From positions 1-42,889 of IMG/VR virus record IMGVR_UViG_3300036766_000378: a stretch of 42,889 nt of DNA; one strand, given 5' to 3'. Below are positions 31,706 to 38,318 of this stretch, piece after piece. Each line of letters starts with the position of its first letter. The first letter of the stretch is position 1. The notes under the pieces were generated by a model. The model was not told where the DNA came from, did not search any database, and saw only the letters and a program-made list of their open reading frames with translations. The position numbers and the translations under genes were made by a program. Source of the DNA: a virus.

Positions 31706-33726
31706 GCCACGGCCCCTTGAAGCGGGATGGTTCCCGGTGCGGCCATTGGCGGCATCGGGGCGGGCGTCGCGCCGGTCGCGGGGCCTCCCGGTTGGGCCGG
31801 TGGCGGCGAGGCCCCTGCTCCCTGTTGTGGTTGTTGGACGAAGGGCTTGCCGTTGCGCCCCAAAAGCTCGTACGGCTGCACCTGCTCCCCGTTCGCCCCA
31901 ATCAGCATCCCTTCCGGCCCCACGACAACCTGAAGTAACCCGGCCTTCGCCAGTTCCTGTTTCAACAGGCCCGGCCGGACGTACTCCTTGTAAGCCGACT
32001 CGCTCAGCAGTTCCTCTTCGTCGGCGCCGGGGTCTCGCGATCCCTTGTAGTCGGCGAGGTACTGCTTGAGGGTGATGACCGGCGTCGGGTTGTTGAGTAG
32101 TTCCAATCCCAGCGTCTCAAGCGTCGTCTGCTCGCCGTTGGTCGTCTCGTTGATCTCGCAATCGACCATCAGGCTGGGGATTTCCGCCGGGTCAACGCTG
32201 ATCACCGACTGCATGTTGACCACGCCATCCTTGCTCTTGGCGTAGGTGCAGATCGGCTCACCGAATCCACCCTGGTCGGCGTTCTTGCTCATCACCAGGG
32301 CGACGTTGCGCATCGCTGTCCTCAGCCCGGAGACGAGGTTGCGCAGATAAAAGCGCGGCTGAATGTTGGCCTGCGCCTGCGCCATCCTCACGGCCCACGG
32401 CTTTGTCGCGGCGGTGAGTTCCGCAATCCCGGTGTCCGGCTTGGCATCTTTCATCTGCTGCGATGCCTGCTCAGTGACGCGGACATACGCCTCGTTCACC
32501 TCGAACTCAATCTTGACAAGTTCCAGGCCGGCCGGGAGTTGCTGGGCCAACTGCGAATCCTGCGAGAGGAACAGCGTCTTGCCGTCCTCCGCGAGCTGGG
32601 GAAGCCGCGTCTCTTTGTGGCGGATGTAGTAACGCGGGATCGCCGTGGCATAGGCGAGCGCGTGCAGGTAGGCCATCATCGCGTCGTACTGCGGCTTGGT
32701 GCGGTACAGTCCCTCCATCGCCGGGAGCCACCGCTGGGCAGGGTCGGAGACGTTGAAGGTCTCCGCCGCAATGAGCACGAAGGGCGGCATCTCGTAAGGG
32801 TGAGAAACGTTATCTCTCACCATCGTCCACGAGTCCCCCGCGGCGGTAGCAACCAGTTCGTAGAACACGTCGCGGAACCAGACGGTCGCAACCTTCACCT
32901 TGCGCCGGTAGGCACTGCCCGACGGCTGGTCATCCCGCGGGGCGTCACCTTCGACGTAGACCTTGATCGACTCGTCAACCTGGCAGAGCGCAATGATCGG
33001 CTTGCCGTCCTTCGTCTGCCCAACGACCGCCGTCCGGTAGTCCAGCAAGGAAACTTCGTGGACAGTGGCGACGATGGCAAAGCCGTTGCGTGGGCTCTTG
33101 TCAGGAACCGGGTAGACCGTCAGTGTGTCAGGTACTTCAAAGCAGAACGGAAAGCCAGCACGCGCGATATCGTGCTGGCGGTTGCGATTGAACGCATCGC
33201 GGGTCTGGCGGTACTTGCCCTTATTCGGCCCCTTCGTCTCAGGAGTCGAGTAGTAGTCCTCCTTCGTTGCGTCTGTTGGAAGATCAACAACGTAGTCCTC
33301 CTTCGGGAGGTCGGGCCACATATCGCTCGCCTTGCGCCAGTGCAGGATGCCGAAGCAGTCCACCGCAAGACCATCTGCGAGATCCCCGACAAACGATGTC
33401 CCGGCACGCTCCTCCATGAGTTCATAGCCGTCGTTAAGCACCGTCTCTAAACGCTGTGCCGCTTCTGCCTGTCCCTTCTTCGGGGAGGAAGTGTTGAACA
33501 CCGGCTTGTTCTCAGTGAGGCGCGCCTTCAACTGCGACCACGCCTGCCGGAGGATGTCGGACTGGTAGACCTCCATTCGGTCGTAGGGCGGAGGGAGTTT
33601 GGGAGAGACGGCTTTATCGTTGAAGAACTGCTGCCGCCGCCACCGTACGAGGTTGTGCAGGGGTCGGTAACGTTCCTGCAACTCGTTCAGCAGATCCCCG
33701 AGGTCGGTTTCCGTCCACGTCGTCAT
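31702..33726 (-). CDS. Portal protein
   Basis: The 674-aa protein fits large portals of short-tailed phages in length and arrangement. It has an N-terminal helical region (LLNELQERYRPLHNLVRWRR), an early crown/wing pattern, the conserved-looking LPAMEGLYRTKPQYDAMMAY helix, and a C-terminal Pro/Gly-rich tail. The dodecameric portal is the gate for DNA entry and exit. Genome order terS-terL-portal supports the call. The ATG at 33724-33726 overlaps the small gene upstream (ATGA). Confidence 0.78.
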   Translation of the reverse strand: MTTWTETDLGDLLNELQERYRPLHNLVRWRRQQFFNDKAVSPKLPPPYDRMEVYQSDILRQAWSQLKARLTENKPVFNTSSPKKGQAEAAQRLETVLNDGYELMEERAGTSFVGDLADGLAVDCFGILHWRKASDMWPDLPKEDYVVDLPTDATKEDYYSTPETKGPNKGKYRQTRDAFNRNRQHDIARAGFPFCFEVPDTLTVYPVPDKSPRNGFAIVATVHEVSLLDYRTAVVGQTKDGKPIIALCQVDESIKVYVEGDAPRDDQPSGSAYRRKVKVATVWFRDVFYELVATAAGDSWTMVRDNVSHPYEMPPFVLIAAETFNVSDPAQRWLPAMEGLYRTKPQYDAMMAYLHALAYATAIPRYYIRHKETRLPQLAEDGKTLFLSQDSQLAQQLPAGLELVKIEFEVNEAYVRVTEQASQQMKDAKPDTGIAELTAATKPWAVRMAQAQANIQPRFYLRNLVSGLRTAMRNVALVMSKNADQGGFGEPICTYAKSKDGVVNMQSVISVDPAEIPSLMVDCEINETTNGEQTTLETLGLELLNNPTPVITLKQYLADYKGSRDPGADEEELLSESAYKEYVRPGLLKQELAKAGLLQVVVGPEGMLIGANGEQVQPYELLGRNGKPFVQQPQQGAGASPPPAQPGGPATGATPAPMPPMAAPGTIPLQGAVA

Positions 33727-33917
33727 CCAATCAACTCCCGTACATGTCTCGTGGCCCGTTTCTCCAACCGCTTTGCGATGCCCTTACCCCGGTACTTCGT
33801 CATCATACGCGCATAGTTCTTGTTGCCCTTAAGCACGTAGCTTTCGTCCGGCCAGCACCAACGGCAGCGCTGACACACAAGGTCGACCACATCGCCATCG
33901 CAACGCGGGCACTTCAT
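33723..33917 (-). CDS. Zinc-ribbon protein (64 aa)
   Basis: The N-terminus has two CxxC pairs (MKCPRC and CQRCRWC, ~14 residues apart), a zinc ribbon, followed by a basic helical tail (MTKYRGKGIAKRLEKRATRH). Coupled by ATGA to the gene upstream and to the portal downstream. A role in packaging or nucleic-acid binding is possible. Confidence 0.6.
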   Translation of the reverse strand: MKCPRCDGDVVDLVCQRCRWCWPDESYVLKGNKNYARMMTKYRGKGIAKRLEKRATRHVRELIG

Positions 33918-34102
33918 CTCAGCCAGCCTTTCGGAAACCGGAAACTGACCACCGCTTTCACGGGCTCTTCCGACGGCCAGAACGCCACGATAGCTGGAGC
34001 CTCAATCCACGTCTCTCCAGCATCGTAGGCGTCCAGCAAGCGGCGCATGAAGCCCACCATTACGACCGTGTCCACCGTGCGTATTACTTCCGTCACCTCC
34101 AT
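33914..34102 (-). CDS. Small protein overlapping the terminase end (62 aa)
   Basis: The ATG at 34100-34102 has GGAAG upstream and overlaps the terL end by 10 bp; a GTG four codons earlier is also possible. The protein has an amphipathic helix (VMVGFMRRLLDAYDAG) and aromatic strands (IVAFWPSEEPVKAVVSF). Unknown function. Confidence 0.5.
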   Translation of the reverse strand: MEVTEVIRTVDTVVMVGFMRRLLDAYDAGETWIEAPAIVAFWPSEEPVKAVVSFRFPKGWLR

Positions 34103-35580
34103 GCCAGCTTCCACGGGCCGCTAGAGACGGATGTGCCGAGTACCTGGTTGAAACCGAGGATATTGTACCGCTGCGCGTCCTTCGCGTCGGCGTGGTGGTC
34201 TACCGGCGTCTTGGTCACGTACAGCGTCTGATCGTGCGGATCTCGTCGCTCCCCGATCCGATAGCCGTAATACTCCTTGATCGTCTCTTTGCAACTGGCG
34301 TGGTGCGTCAACCTGCGTTCACCGAGGCACTGGCGATACGCCTGGATACCCGCCTCGCGGTCCTTGATCGCCGGGTAGACACGGTCGCCAAAGTAGAGCC
34401 TCAGCGTCTCTAGCAAGACCGCGCCGCCTGCTATATCGATCCAGATGAGGTCGAATGGGGCTTCCCTGTCGAGCACTGCGAGCCAGTTGATGATTGCCTC
34501 AGTCGTCACGCCGCCACGCCGGTAAAACTCGAATGGCTGGTGGAAGCTGTAGCCGATCGGCGTCTTGAACACGCCGTTCGGGACGATCGCGGTGGGGTCT
34601 GTACCGCCCGGGTCGATTGAGGCGATGCGGTAGTCGTAGTCCGCCCACGCCTTTGGGTCAGCCTGGACGACGTGAAGCTCTTCGCGAAATTCCGGAAAGA
34701 CGAGCCCGGCACGCCCCACGAACGCCGCTGCGTCACTCGCCGGGTAGTAGGCATCGAAACGCTCAGGGTCGCCCGCGTAGGCGCTGCGCTCCCTCGCATG
34801 CCACGTCGCATCGCGCCCCGGCCGCGCATCCCAAGGCACGAACACCGCCGCATACGGCGTCTCTGAGCGCTGTGATGCCCAGTAGAGGTCATGGAAGAAG
34901 CCGCTCGGCCCCAGGCCGGGGTCTGCCGTGCTCAGCGCGATGAACTGCCCGCCCGCTGACAGCGTGGGCCGTATCGCCGCGTAGTTCGCCAGCGCGTAGG
35001 GGTGGAAGGCGGATTCGTCGGCGATTACCAACTGGTTCGTGGCGCCGATGCCCGCATGCTCCGTCGAAGGGTAGACGGTCATCGTCCCGCCGCTGGCGAA
35101 CTTCACGTCATCGATGCGCCATTCCGCCCCGGTGCGCAGATAGGCCGGCAGATGGTCGTAAAGATATCGCGCCTTCTCGAGTAGCTGCCGTGCCTCACGC
35201 TGCCCGCTGGACAGCATCGCGACCTGCCACCCTCGATACATCGCGCGATGCAGCGCGTAGCCGCCGACCGTCCACGAGAAGCCGAGTTGCCGCGCCTTGA
35301 GCACTACTTCGCTCCCGCCGCTATCCCATGCCCGGATGCGCTCTAAGAGGGACGGCCACGCCTGCCACGCGATGGGCTCAGGGTTCACAGGGTCGTCCGA
35401 GAGGATGCGCGTGCGCGCCATCATCGCCACGGGGTCCGCGCGACAGGCCGCAATCTCCGGGGCGTAGAGGCGCGCTTCGACCTGGGCGAGGGCCGCATCG
35501 ATGGCCACGGCGCGTGCAGCAGGCGGCAAGGCGCGTATCTCGGCCAGCGGGTCAACGAGAGTGGGCGAGTCACTGACCAT
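34093..35580 (-). CDS. terL: Terminase large subunit
   Basis: The 495-aa packaging motor has an ATPase N-terminal domain: Walker A-like KARQLGFSW (residues 95-103), Walker B LVIADES (184-190) and a coupling segment FIALSTADPG. The C-terminal RNase H-like nuclease has Asp in SIDPGGTDPTAI and a later VDHHADAKDAQRY. It converts ATP energy into DNA translocation into the prohead and cuts the genome. GGGGGAG lies upstream of the ATG. Its small-subunit partner is encoded just before it, and the portal two genes later. Confidence 0.93.
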   Translation of the reverse strand: MVSDSPTLVDPLAEIRALPPAARAVAIDAALAQVEARLYAPEIAACRADPVAMMARTRILSDDPVNPEPIAWQAWPSLLERIRAWDSGGSEVVLKARQLGFSWTVGGYALHRAMYRGWQVAMLSSGQREARQLLEKARYLYDHLPAYLRTGAEWRIDDVKFASGGTMTVYPSTEHAGIGATNQLVIADESAFHPYALANYAAIRPTLSAGGQFIALSTADPGLGPSGFFHDLYWASQRSETPYAAVFVPWDARPGRDATWHARERSAYAGDPERFDAYYPASDAAAFVGRAGLVFPEFREELHVVQADPKAWADYDYRIASIDPGGTDPTAIVPNGVFKTPIGYSFHQPFEFYRRGGVTTEAIINWLAVLDREAPFDLIWIDIAGGAVLLETLRLYFGDRVYPAIKDREAGIQAYRQCLGERRLTHHASCKETIKEYYGYRIGERRDPHDQTLYVTKTPVDHHADAKDAQRYNILGFNQVLGTSVSSGPWKLAWR

Positions 35581-35610
35581 TTAGGGCAGACTCCCCCCTA
35601 ATGAGCATCG

Positions 35611-36054
35611 CTACGTCGATTCCTTGAGGCTCAACAGCGAATCCCTCAACGCCTCAAGCGTCGCCGCATCGATGCTCTCAGGCAGGACAAGGTTCACCGT
35701 CACCTGCCGCTGATCCACCATCGCTGCTCGCCCGTAGATGTCGGGATGCATCCGCTCAGCTTTCCAAGCGTCAGCTCGCCAATCGCCTTCCTCGCCCGCT
35801 TTATCGATTCGCCTCTCACGCTTCGCAAGCGCTTCAAATCTGGCCGCAGACACCTTTGCAGCAAAATCGGCATCGTCACGACGCCAATCCTGCATCGCGC
35901 GCGACGAAACCCTAGCGATGGCAGAAGCCCCTTCAAACGAGTGTCCTAGGCGGATTGCATCGATGACAGCGAGCATGATCGCGGGCTTATCAGCGGGGAG
36001 AATGCGGATGTTAGCGGGGTCGCCAGTGAGAATGCGATCGACGGCTTGCGTCAT
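35611..36054 (-). CDS. terS: Terminase small subunit
   Basis: The 147-aa protein has a helix-turn-helix (FEGASAIARVSSRAMQDWRR), a charged helical middle (RFEALAKRERRIDKAG), and a C-terminal VTVNLVLPESIDA segment that resembles the end of other small terminases. It recognises the packaging site and recruits TerL. The start ATG (36052-36054) has no Shine-Dalgarno but an extended -10 box (TGCTAATAT) 7 nt upstream, so its mRNA may begin at the start codon. Confidence 0.75.
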   Translation of the reverse strand: MTQAVDRILTGDPANIRILPADKPAIMLAVIDAIRLGHSFEGASAIARVSSRAMQDWRRDDADFAAKVSAARFEALAKRERRIDKAGEEGDWRADAWKAERMHPDIYGRAAMVDQRQVTVNLVLPESIDAATLEALRDSLLSLKEST

Positions 36055-36283
36055 AGCGAGGATATTAGCAGTTGAGGACGCGTAATGCCATGCTTTCGGC
36101 TGCTGCGCTACGCTACGCGCTCAATGCTGGCAGGAGGCTCAGAGGGGAATCTATAAGAGAGAAGAAACGGGGAAAGAAGAGAGAATGGCACGACCGAGTA
36201 TCACTGACGAGCTATCCGGGCCAGTTTTGTTTATGACGCGCGGGCTGCTAGATGCGCGTGGGGTCGTGGTGCTGGGGTTGGGG
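36055..36283. other. Intergenic region before the terminase genes
   Basis: It contains the candidate terS promoter at one end, a purine-rich tract (36150-36184) and a possible TATAAG box (36152-36157) on the plus strand. A plus-strand 44-codon frame starts at 36185 and ends at 36319, partly antisense to the Cys/His-module gene. It has only a weak purine-rich leader, so I do not call it a gene. Confidence 0.4.
36062..36090 (-). promoter_or_regulatory. Candidate late promoter of the packaging/head operon
   Basis: On the minus strand, TGGCAT, a 17-bp spacer and TAATAT (36062-36067) with a preceding TGC (extended -10). The -10 is 7 nt from the terS ATG. The -35 match is poor, so the extended -10 would carry recognition. 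Confidence 0.45.
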
Positions 36284-36538
36284 TTAGTCGATCCACTTTG
36301 CGCCGGCACGGAGTTCTAAGCGGGTCCTGGTATCGGGACCCGTTGGGTGGCGGAACTTATCGCCTTCAGGAGAGTGGACGGGGCAAGTGGCGAGCGGCCA
36401 GCGGCAAGGTGTGAGTTTCCTCGTTGGCTGGCCGCATTGCTGTTCCACGGTTCCTCCAGGAGTGTGGACGGGGCAAGTGGCGAGCGGCCAGCGGCAAGGT
36501 GTGAGTTTCCTCGTTGGCTGGCCGCATTGCTGTTCCAC
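36284..36538 (-). CDS. Duplicated Cys/His-module protein (84 aa)
   Basis: Two exact 30-residue copies of EQQCGQPTRKLTPCRWPLAT followed by CPVH, differing only at one Thr/Ser, are followed by a basic tail. The pattern CGxPTxxxxPCxxxxxxxCxxH resembles the zinc-binding motif found in many small phage and bacterial proteins (CxxxTxxGxPC...CxxH), so each copy may hold one zinc. The start is GTG (36536-36538) with TGAGGA close upstream. It lies alone on the minus strand, divergent from the plus-strand accessory unit. Unknown role; a second single-copy motif occurs at 38094-38318. Confidence 0.6.
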   Translation of the reverse strand: MEQQCGQPTRKLTPCRWPLATCPVHTPGGTVEQQCGQPTRKLTPCRWPLATCPVHSPEGDKFRHPTGPDTRTRLELRAGAKWID

Positions 36539-36546
36539 GGTTCCTC
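36367..36546. repeat. 90-bp tandem duplication
   Basis: Two copies (36367-36456 and 36457-36546) differ at a single base (a at 36373, t at 36463). The unit is exactly 30 codons of the Cys/His-module gene, so the reading frame is preserved. Confidence 0.92.
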
Positions 36547-36556
36547 AGCGAGACGC

Positions 36557-36595
36557 GAGCGCGGGTTAGGCGGAGCGGACGGGTAACCCGCGCTC
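36557..36595. promoter_or_regulatory. 12-bp perfect inverted repeat in the divergent region
   Basis: GAGCGCGGGTTA (36557-36568) and its exact complement TAACCCGCGCTC (36584-36595) with a 15-nt loop. It lies just upstream of the Cys/His-module gene and between divergent units. No T tract follows on either strand, so an operator or leader hairpin is more likely than a terminator. Confidence 0.55.
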
Positions 36596-36632
36596 TAGCG
36601 TTCTCAGGGGCGATTCTACGCCTGGTGCGTGG

Positions 36633-36654
36633 CAAGCGGTCAAGCGGTCAAGCG
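36633..36654. repeat. Tandem octamer CAAGCGGT
   Basis: CAAGCGGT occurs twice in a row, followed by a partial third copy (CAAGCG). It is located between the inverted repeat and the plus-strand promoter, and may be a protein-binding site. Confidence 0.5.
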
Positions 36655-36707
36655 TCGTGAAGCACTCCTATTTCGATAGTGACGCGAAAATCGTCTTTAC
36701 CTAGGGC

Positions 36708-36735
36708 TTGACTATCCTAACGGGGTGGCTATTCT
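36708..36735 (+). promoter_or_regulatory. Plus-strand promoter of the accessory unit
   Basis: TTGACT (36708-36713), a 16-bp spacer and TATTCT (36730-36735) form a good sigma-70-type promoter. Two CTATcCTA/CTATtCTA words lie in it (36712-36719 and 36729-36736). An ATG follows the -10 box by 6 nt and opens a 28-codon frame that overlaps the first gene. Confidence 0.7.
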
Positions 36736-36775
36736 AGGTACATGGCCAGCGAGCCCACCACCAGGAGCAAGCATC

Positions 36776-36997
36776 ATGTCAGTCAGGGTTATGGGGCACG
36801 CAGCAGAGTTGATCGAGTCAATGCTTGATACCGATGGCATCATCTACAAGCTGTACCGCGATTCGGACGGTGCGACGGTATTCGTGAAGGACGTGGACGC
36901 GGACGCAGTTATCAGCTGCGTCCACTACCCCAGCATCGCCCACGCAATCGTCGTTTTCACCGCGGCGACCAAACTCGCTATCGCAGTCAGCATCTAA
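36776..36997 (+). CDS. Small protein, first gene of the plus-strand unit (73 aa)
   Basis: The ATG at 36776 follows AGGAGC at 10 nt. The protein has MGHAAELIESMLDTDGIIYK followed by beta strands with charged residues and ends in a Val/Ala-rich strand. No domain is recognised. An in-frame ATG at 36725 would start upstream of the predicted transcription start, so I reject it. Confidence 0.62.
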   Translation: MSVRVMGHAAELIESMLDTDGIIYKLYRDSDGATVFVKDVDADAVISCVHYPSIAHAIVVFTAATKLAIAVSI

Positions 36998-37012
36998 TCC
37001 CCCACCCGCAAA

Positions 37013-37090
37013 CCCGAATCCGCCCCAGCGTATGGGGCTTTCGGGGTGTCAGCCGCGTACAGCGGAGATAGCAAACTTAGGAGCAACAGC
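37013..37090 (+). repeat. Leader cassette, copy 1 (diverged)
   Basis: Contains hairpin 1 (GCCCC...GGGGC, 37022-37038), hairpin 2 (CCGC-GTACA-GCGG, 37052-37064) and AGGAG 10 nt before the next ATG. It matches copies 2 and 3 closely from 37013 to 37068, then differs before the ribosome site. Confidence 0.85.
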
Positions 37091-37093
37091 ATC

Positions 37094-37285
37094 ATGGCAA
37101 CGAAAACGCAGGCACAGTCACAGGCGGAAGCGGTATCCGTAGACGCCGACGAGATAGAAAACGCCCTCGCCGACTGCGCGGACCTCACGCCGGACGAGTA
37201 TGAGAGCATCTACGAATATCTGGAGCGAGCACGACGCGCAATCTCCCTCGCATGGGAAGTGTCGGCGAAGATCCGCGTCGCCTAG
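37094..37285 (+). CDS. Small acidic protein of the accessory unit (63 aa)
   Basis: Starts right after leader cassette 1. Predicted helical and acidic (SVDADEIENALADCADLTPD, then EYLERARRAISLAWE). No family recognised. Strong ribosome site in the cassette supports translation. Confidence 0.62.
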   Translation: MATKTQAQSQAEAVSVDADEIENALADCADLTPDEYESIYEYLERARRAISLAWEVSAKIRVA

Positions 37286-37374
37286 CACCCTCGCCCAGCA
37301 TCCCGAATCCGCCCCAGCGTATGGGGCCTTCGGGGTGTCAGCCGCGTACAGCGCAGACACAAGGAGCAACAGCA
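37279..37374 (+). repeat. Leader cassette, copy 2
   Basis: About 96 bp, one mismatch versus copy 3 (37711-37806). It starts with the stop codon of the preceding gene and carries hairpin 1 (37311-37327), a broken hairpin 2 and AAGGAG before the next gene. Confidence 0.9.
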
Positions 37375-37376
37375 TC

Positions 37377-37658
37377 ATGGCAGTCACCTACCACGTGACC
37401 TACAACTCTACAAACGGCCAGCCCTCGAACGAGTTCGGGACGTTTGGCTCCCGCCGCAAGGCGATCGCCGCCGCCCGCGAGGCCGTCCGCACCTGCCTCC
37501 CCGAGCGCAGTGGTGGCTATGTACGGGTGATTGTCGGCGAGGACACCGACAATTTTGGCGCGGAGATCATTTGGCAGTGGTATGAGCACCCCGAAGGCGG
37601 GTTCGGCTACCACCGCAGCAACGGCGCCCACGAGGGCGAGGTCCGGGGGCTGCGATGA
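37377..37658 (+). CDS. Small protein of the accessory unit (93 aa)
   Basis: Starts after leader cassette 2. The N-terminal TYHVTYNSTNGQPSNEFGTF and SRRKAIAAAREAVRTC helix precede a strand VRVIVGEDTDNFGAE and a C-terminal WQWYEHPEGGFGYHRSNGAH. A small alpha/beta fold is likely. Unrecognised family. Confidence 0.62.
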   Translation: MAVTYHVTYNSTNGQPSNEFGTFGSRRKAIAAAREAVRTCLPERSGGYVRVIVGEDTDNFGAEIIWQWYEHPEGGFGYHRSNGAHEGEVRGLR

Positions 37659-37717
37659 TGCTAGGCCACGTCGCGGGCAGCATCCTCACGGCAAGCCTCG
37701 CGCTCACCGCCGCCTAG
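37655..37717 (+). pseudogene. Truncated copy of the 34-aa membrane microgene
   Basis: The first part (LGHVAGSILTASLALTA) is identical in DNA to the start of the gene at 37993-38097 (54 bp, 37659-37712 versus 37994-38047), then stops at the TAG that opens leader cassette 3. It is coupled by ATGA to the gene before it. The membrane span is cut short, so it is probably not functional. Confidence 0.7.
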
Positions 37718-37806
37718 CACCCTCGCCCAGCATCCCGAATCCGCCCCAGCGTATGGGGCCTTCGGGGTGTCAGCCGCGTACAGCGGAGACACAAGGAGCA
37801 ACAGCA
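37711..37806 (+). repeat. Leader cassette, copy 3
   Basis: Same 96-bp unit as at 37279-37374 with one base different. Intact hairpin 1 (37743-37759) and hairpin 2, then AAGGAG before the gene at 37811. It interrupts a copy of the membrane microgene. Confidence 0.9.
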
Positions 37807-37810
37807 AGCC

Positions 37811-37999
37811 ATGACAACGAAGGCCGAATTTGACGCCGCCAACGAAACGGGAACGCTCACGGATGGTGCGATCCTGATGGTCAAGAAATGGATCGCCACG
37901 GATGGCCCCGAGGGTGCCGCTCAGTACATGGCGAGAACTCTCCGCCTGTTCGGGATTCGCACCGCTCGCGAGATCGTTGCGCTAGTGCAGAAGTGCTAG
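37811..37999 (+). CDS. Small protein of the accessory unit (62 aa)
   Basis: Starts after leader cassette 3. Predicted helical (KAEFDAANETGTLTDGAILM, later MARTLRLFGIRTAREIVALV), with a C-terminal Cys. No recognised domain. The stop overlaps the start of the membrane microgene. Confidence 0.62.
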   Translation: MTTKAEFDAANETGTLTDGAILMVKKWIATDGPEGAAQYMARTLRLFGIRTAREIVALVQKC

Positions 38000-38097
38000 G
38001 CCACGTCGCGGGCAGCATCCTCACGGCAAGCCTCGCGCTCACCGCCGTCCTAAGCTTCGCGTTCGCCATCACCGATGCCTGGAGGCACGACCGATGA
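37993..38097 (+). CDS. Membrane microprotein (34 aa)
   Basis: Starts with GTG (37993-37995) inside the end of the preceding gene and ends in an ATGA overlap with the next. The hydrophobic span (ILTASLALTAVLSFAFAIT) is followed by a charged tail (DAWRHDR). A truncated duplicate lies 335 bp upstream. Function unknown. Confidence 0.55.
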   Translation: MLGHVAGSILTASLALTAVLSFAFAITDAWRHDR

Positions 38098-38318
38098 CCA
38101 CCTGTACCCGAACCCGAAACGGCGTCCAGTGCGGCGCCATCGTCACGAACAACAATGGCGGGCAGTGGTGCGGCACCCACCTGCGCCGCCTGCGGGCATC
38201 CAGCGTTTCCGACGCACCGAATAGCCAGTGGCCGCTTCGGAGCAACTTTGCAGCGCAACTCTATGGCATCCCAAAGCTCGCCTTCGGGCATAATCCCCGA
38301 ATCGACCTTGCATCATGA
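38094..38318 (+). CDS. Cys/His-motif protein (74 aa)
   Basis: The N-terminal part TCTRTRNGVQCGAIVTNNNG with a following WCGTH fits the same Cys/His spacing class as the duplicated module at 36284-36538 (CxxxRxGxxC...CxxH). The remainder is polar. It is linked by ATGA overlaps to both neighbours. Likely zinc-binding; role unknown. Confidence 0.62.
   Translation: MTTCTRTRNGVQCGAIVTNNNGGQWCGTHLRRLRASSVSDAPNSQWPLRSNFAAQLYGIPKLAFGHNPRIDLAS

Noticed and set aside
36185-36319. Plus-strand 44-aa frame upstream of the accessory unit
   Set aside because: Weak ribosome site, no coupling, partial antisense overlap with the Cys/His-module gene.
36366-36635. Second minus-strand frame over the 90-bp duplication
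   Set aside because: It reads an Arg-rich shadow in another frame; the Cys/His frame has coherent motifs and a start with a nearby ribosome site.
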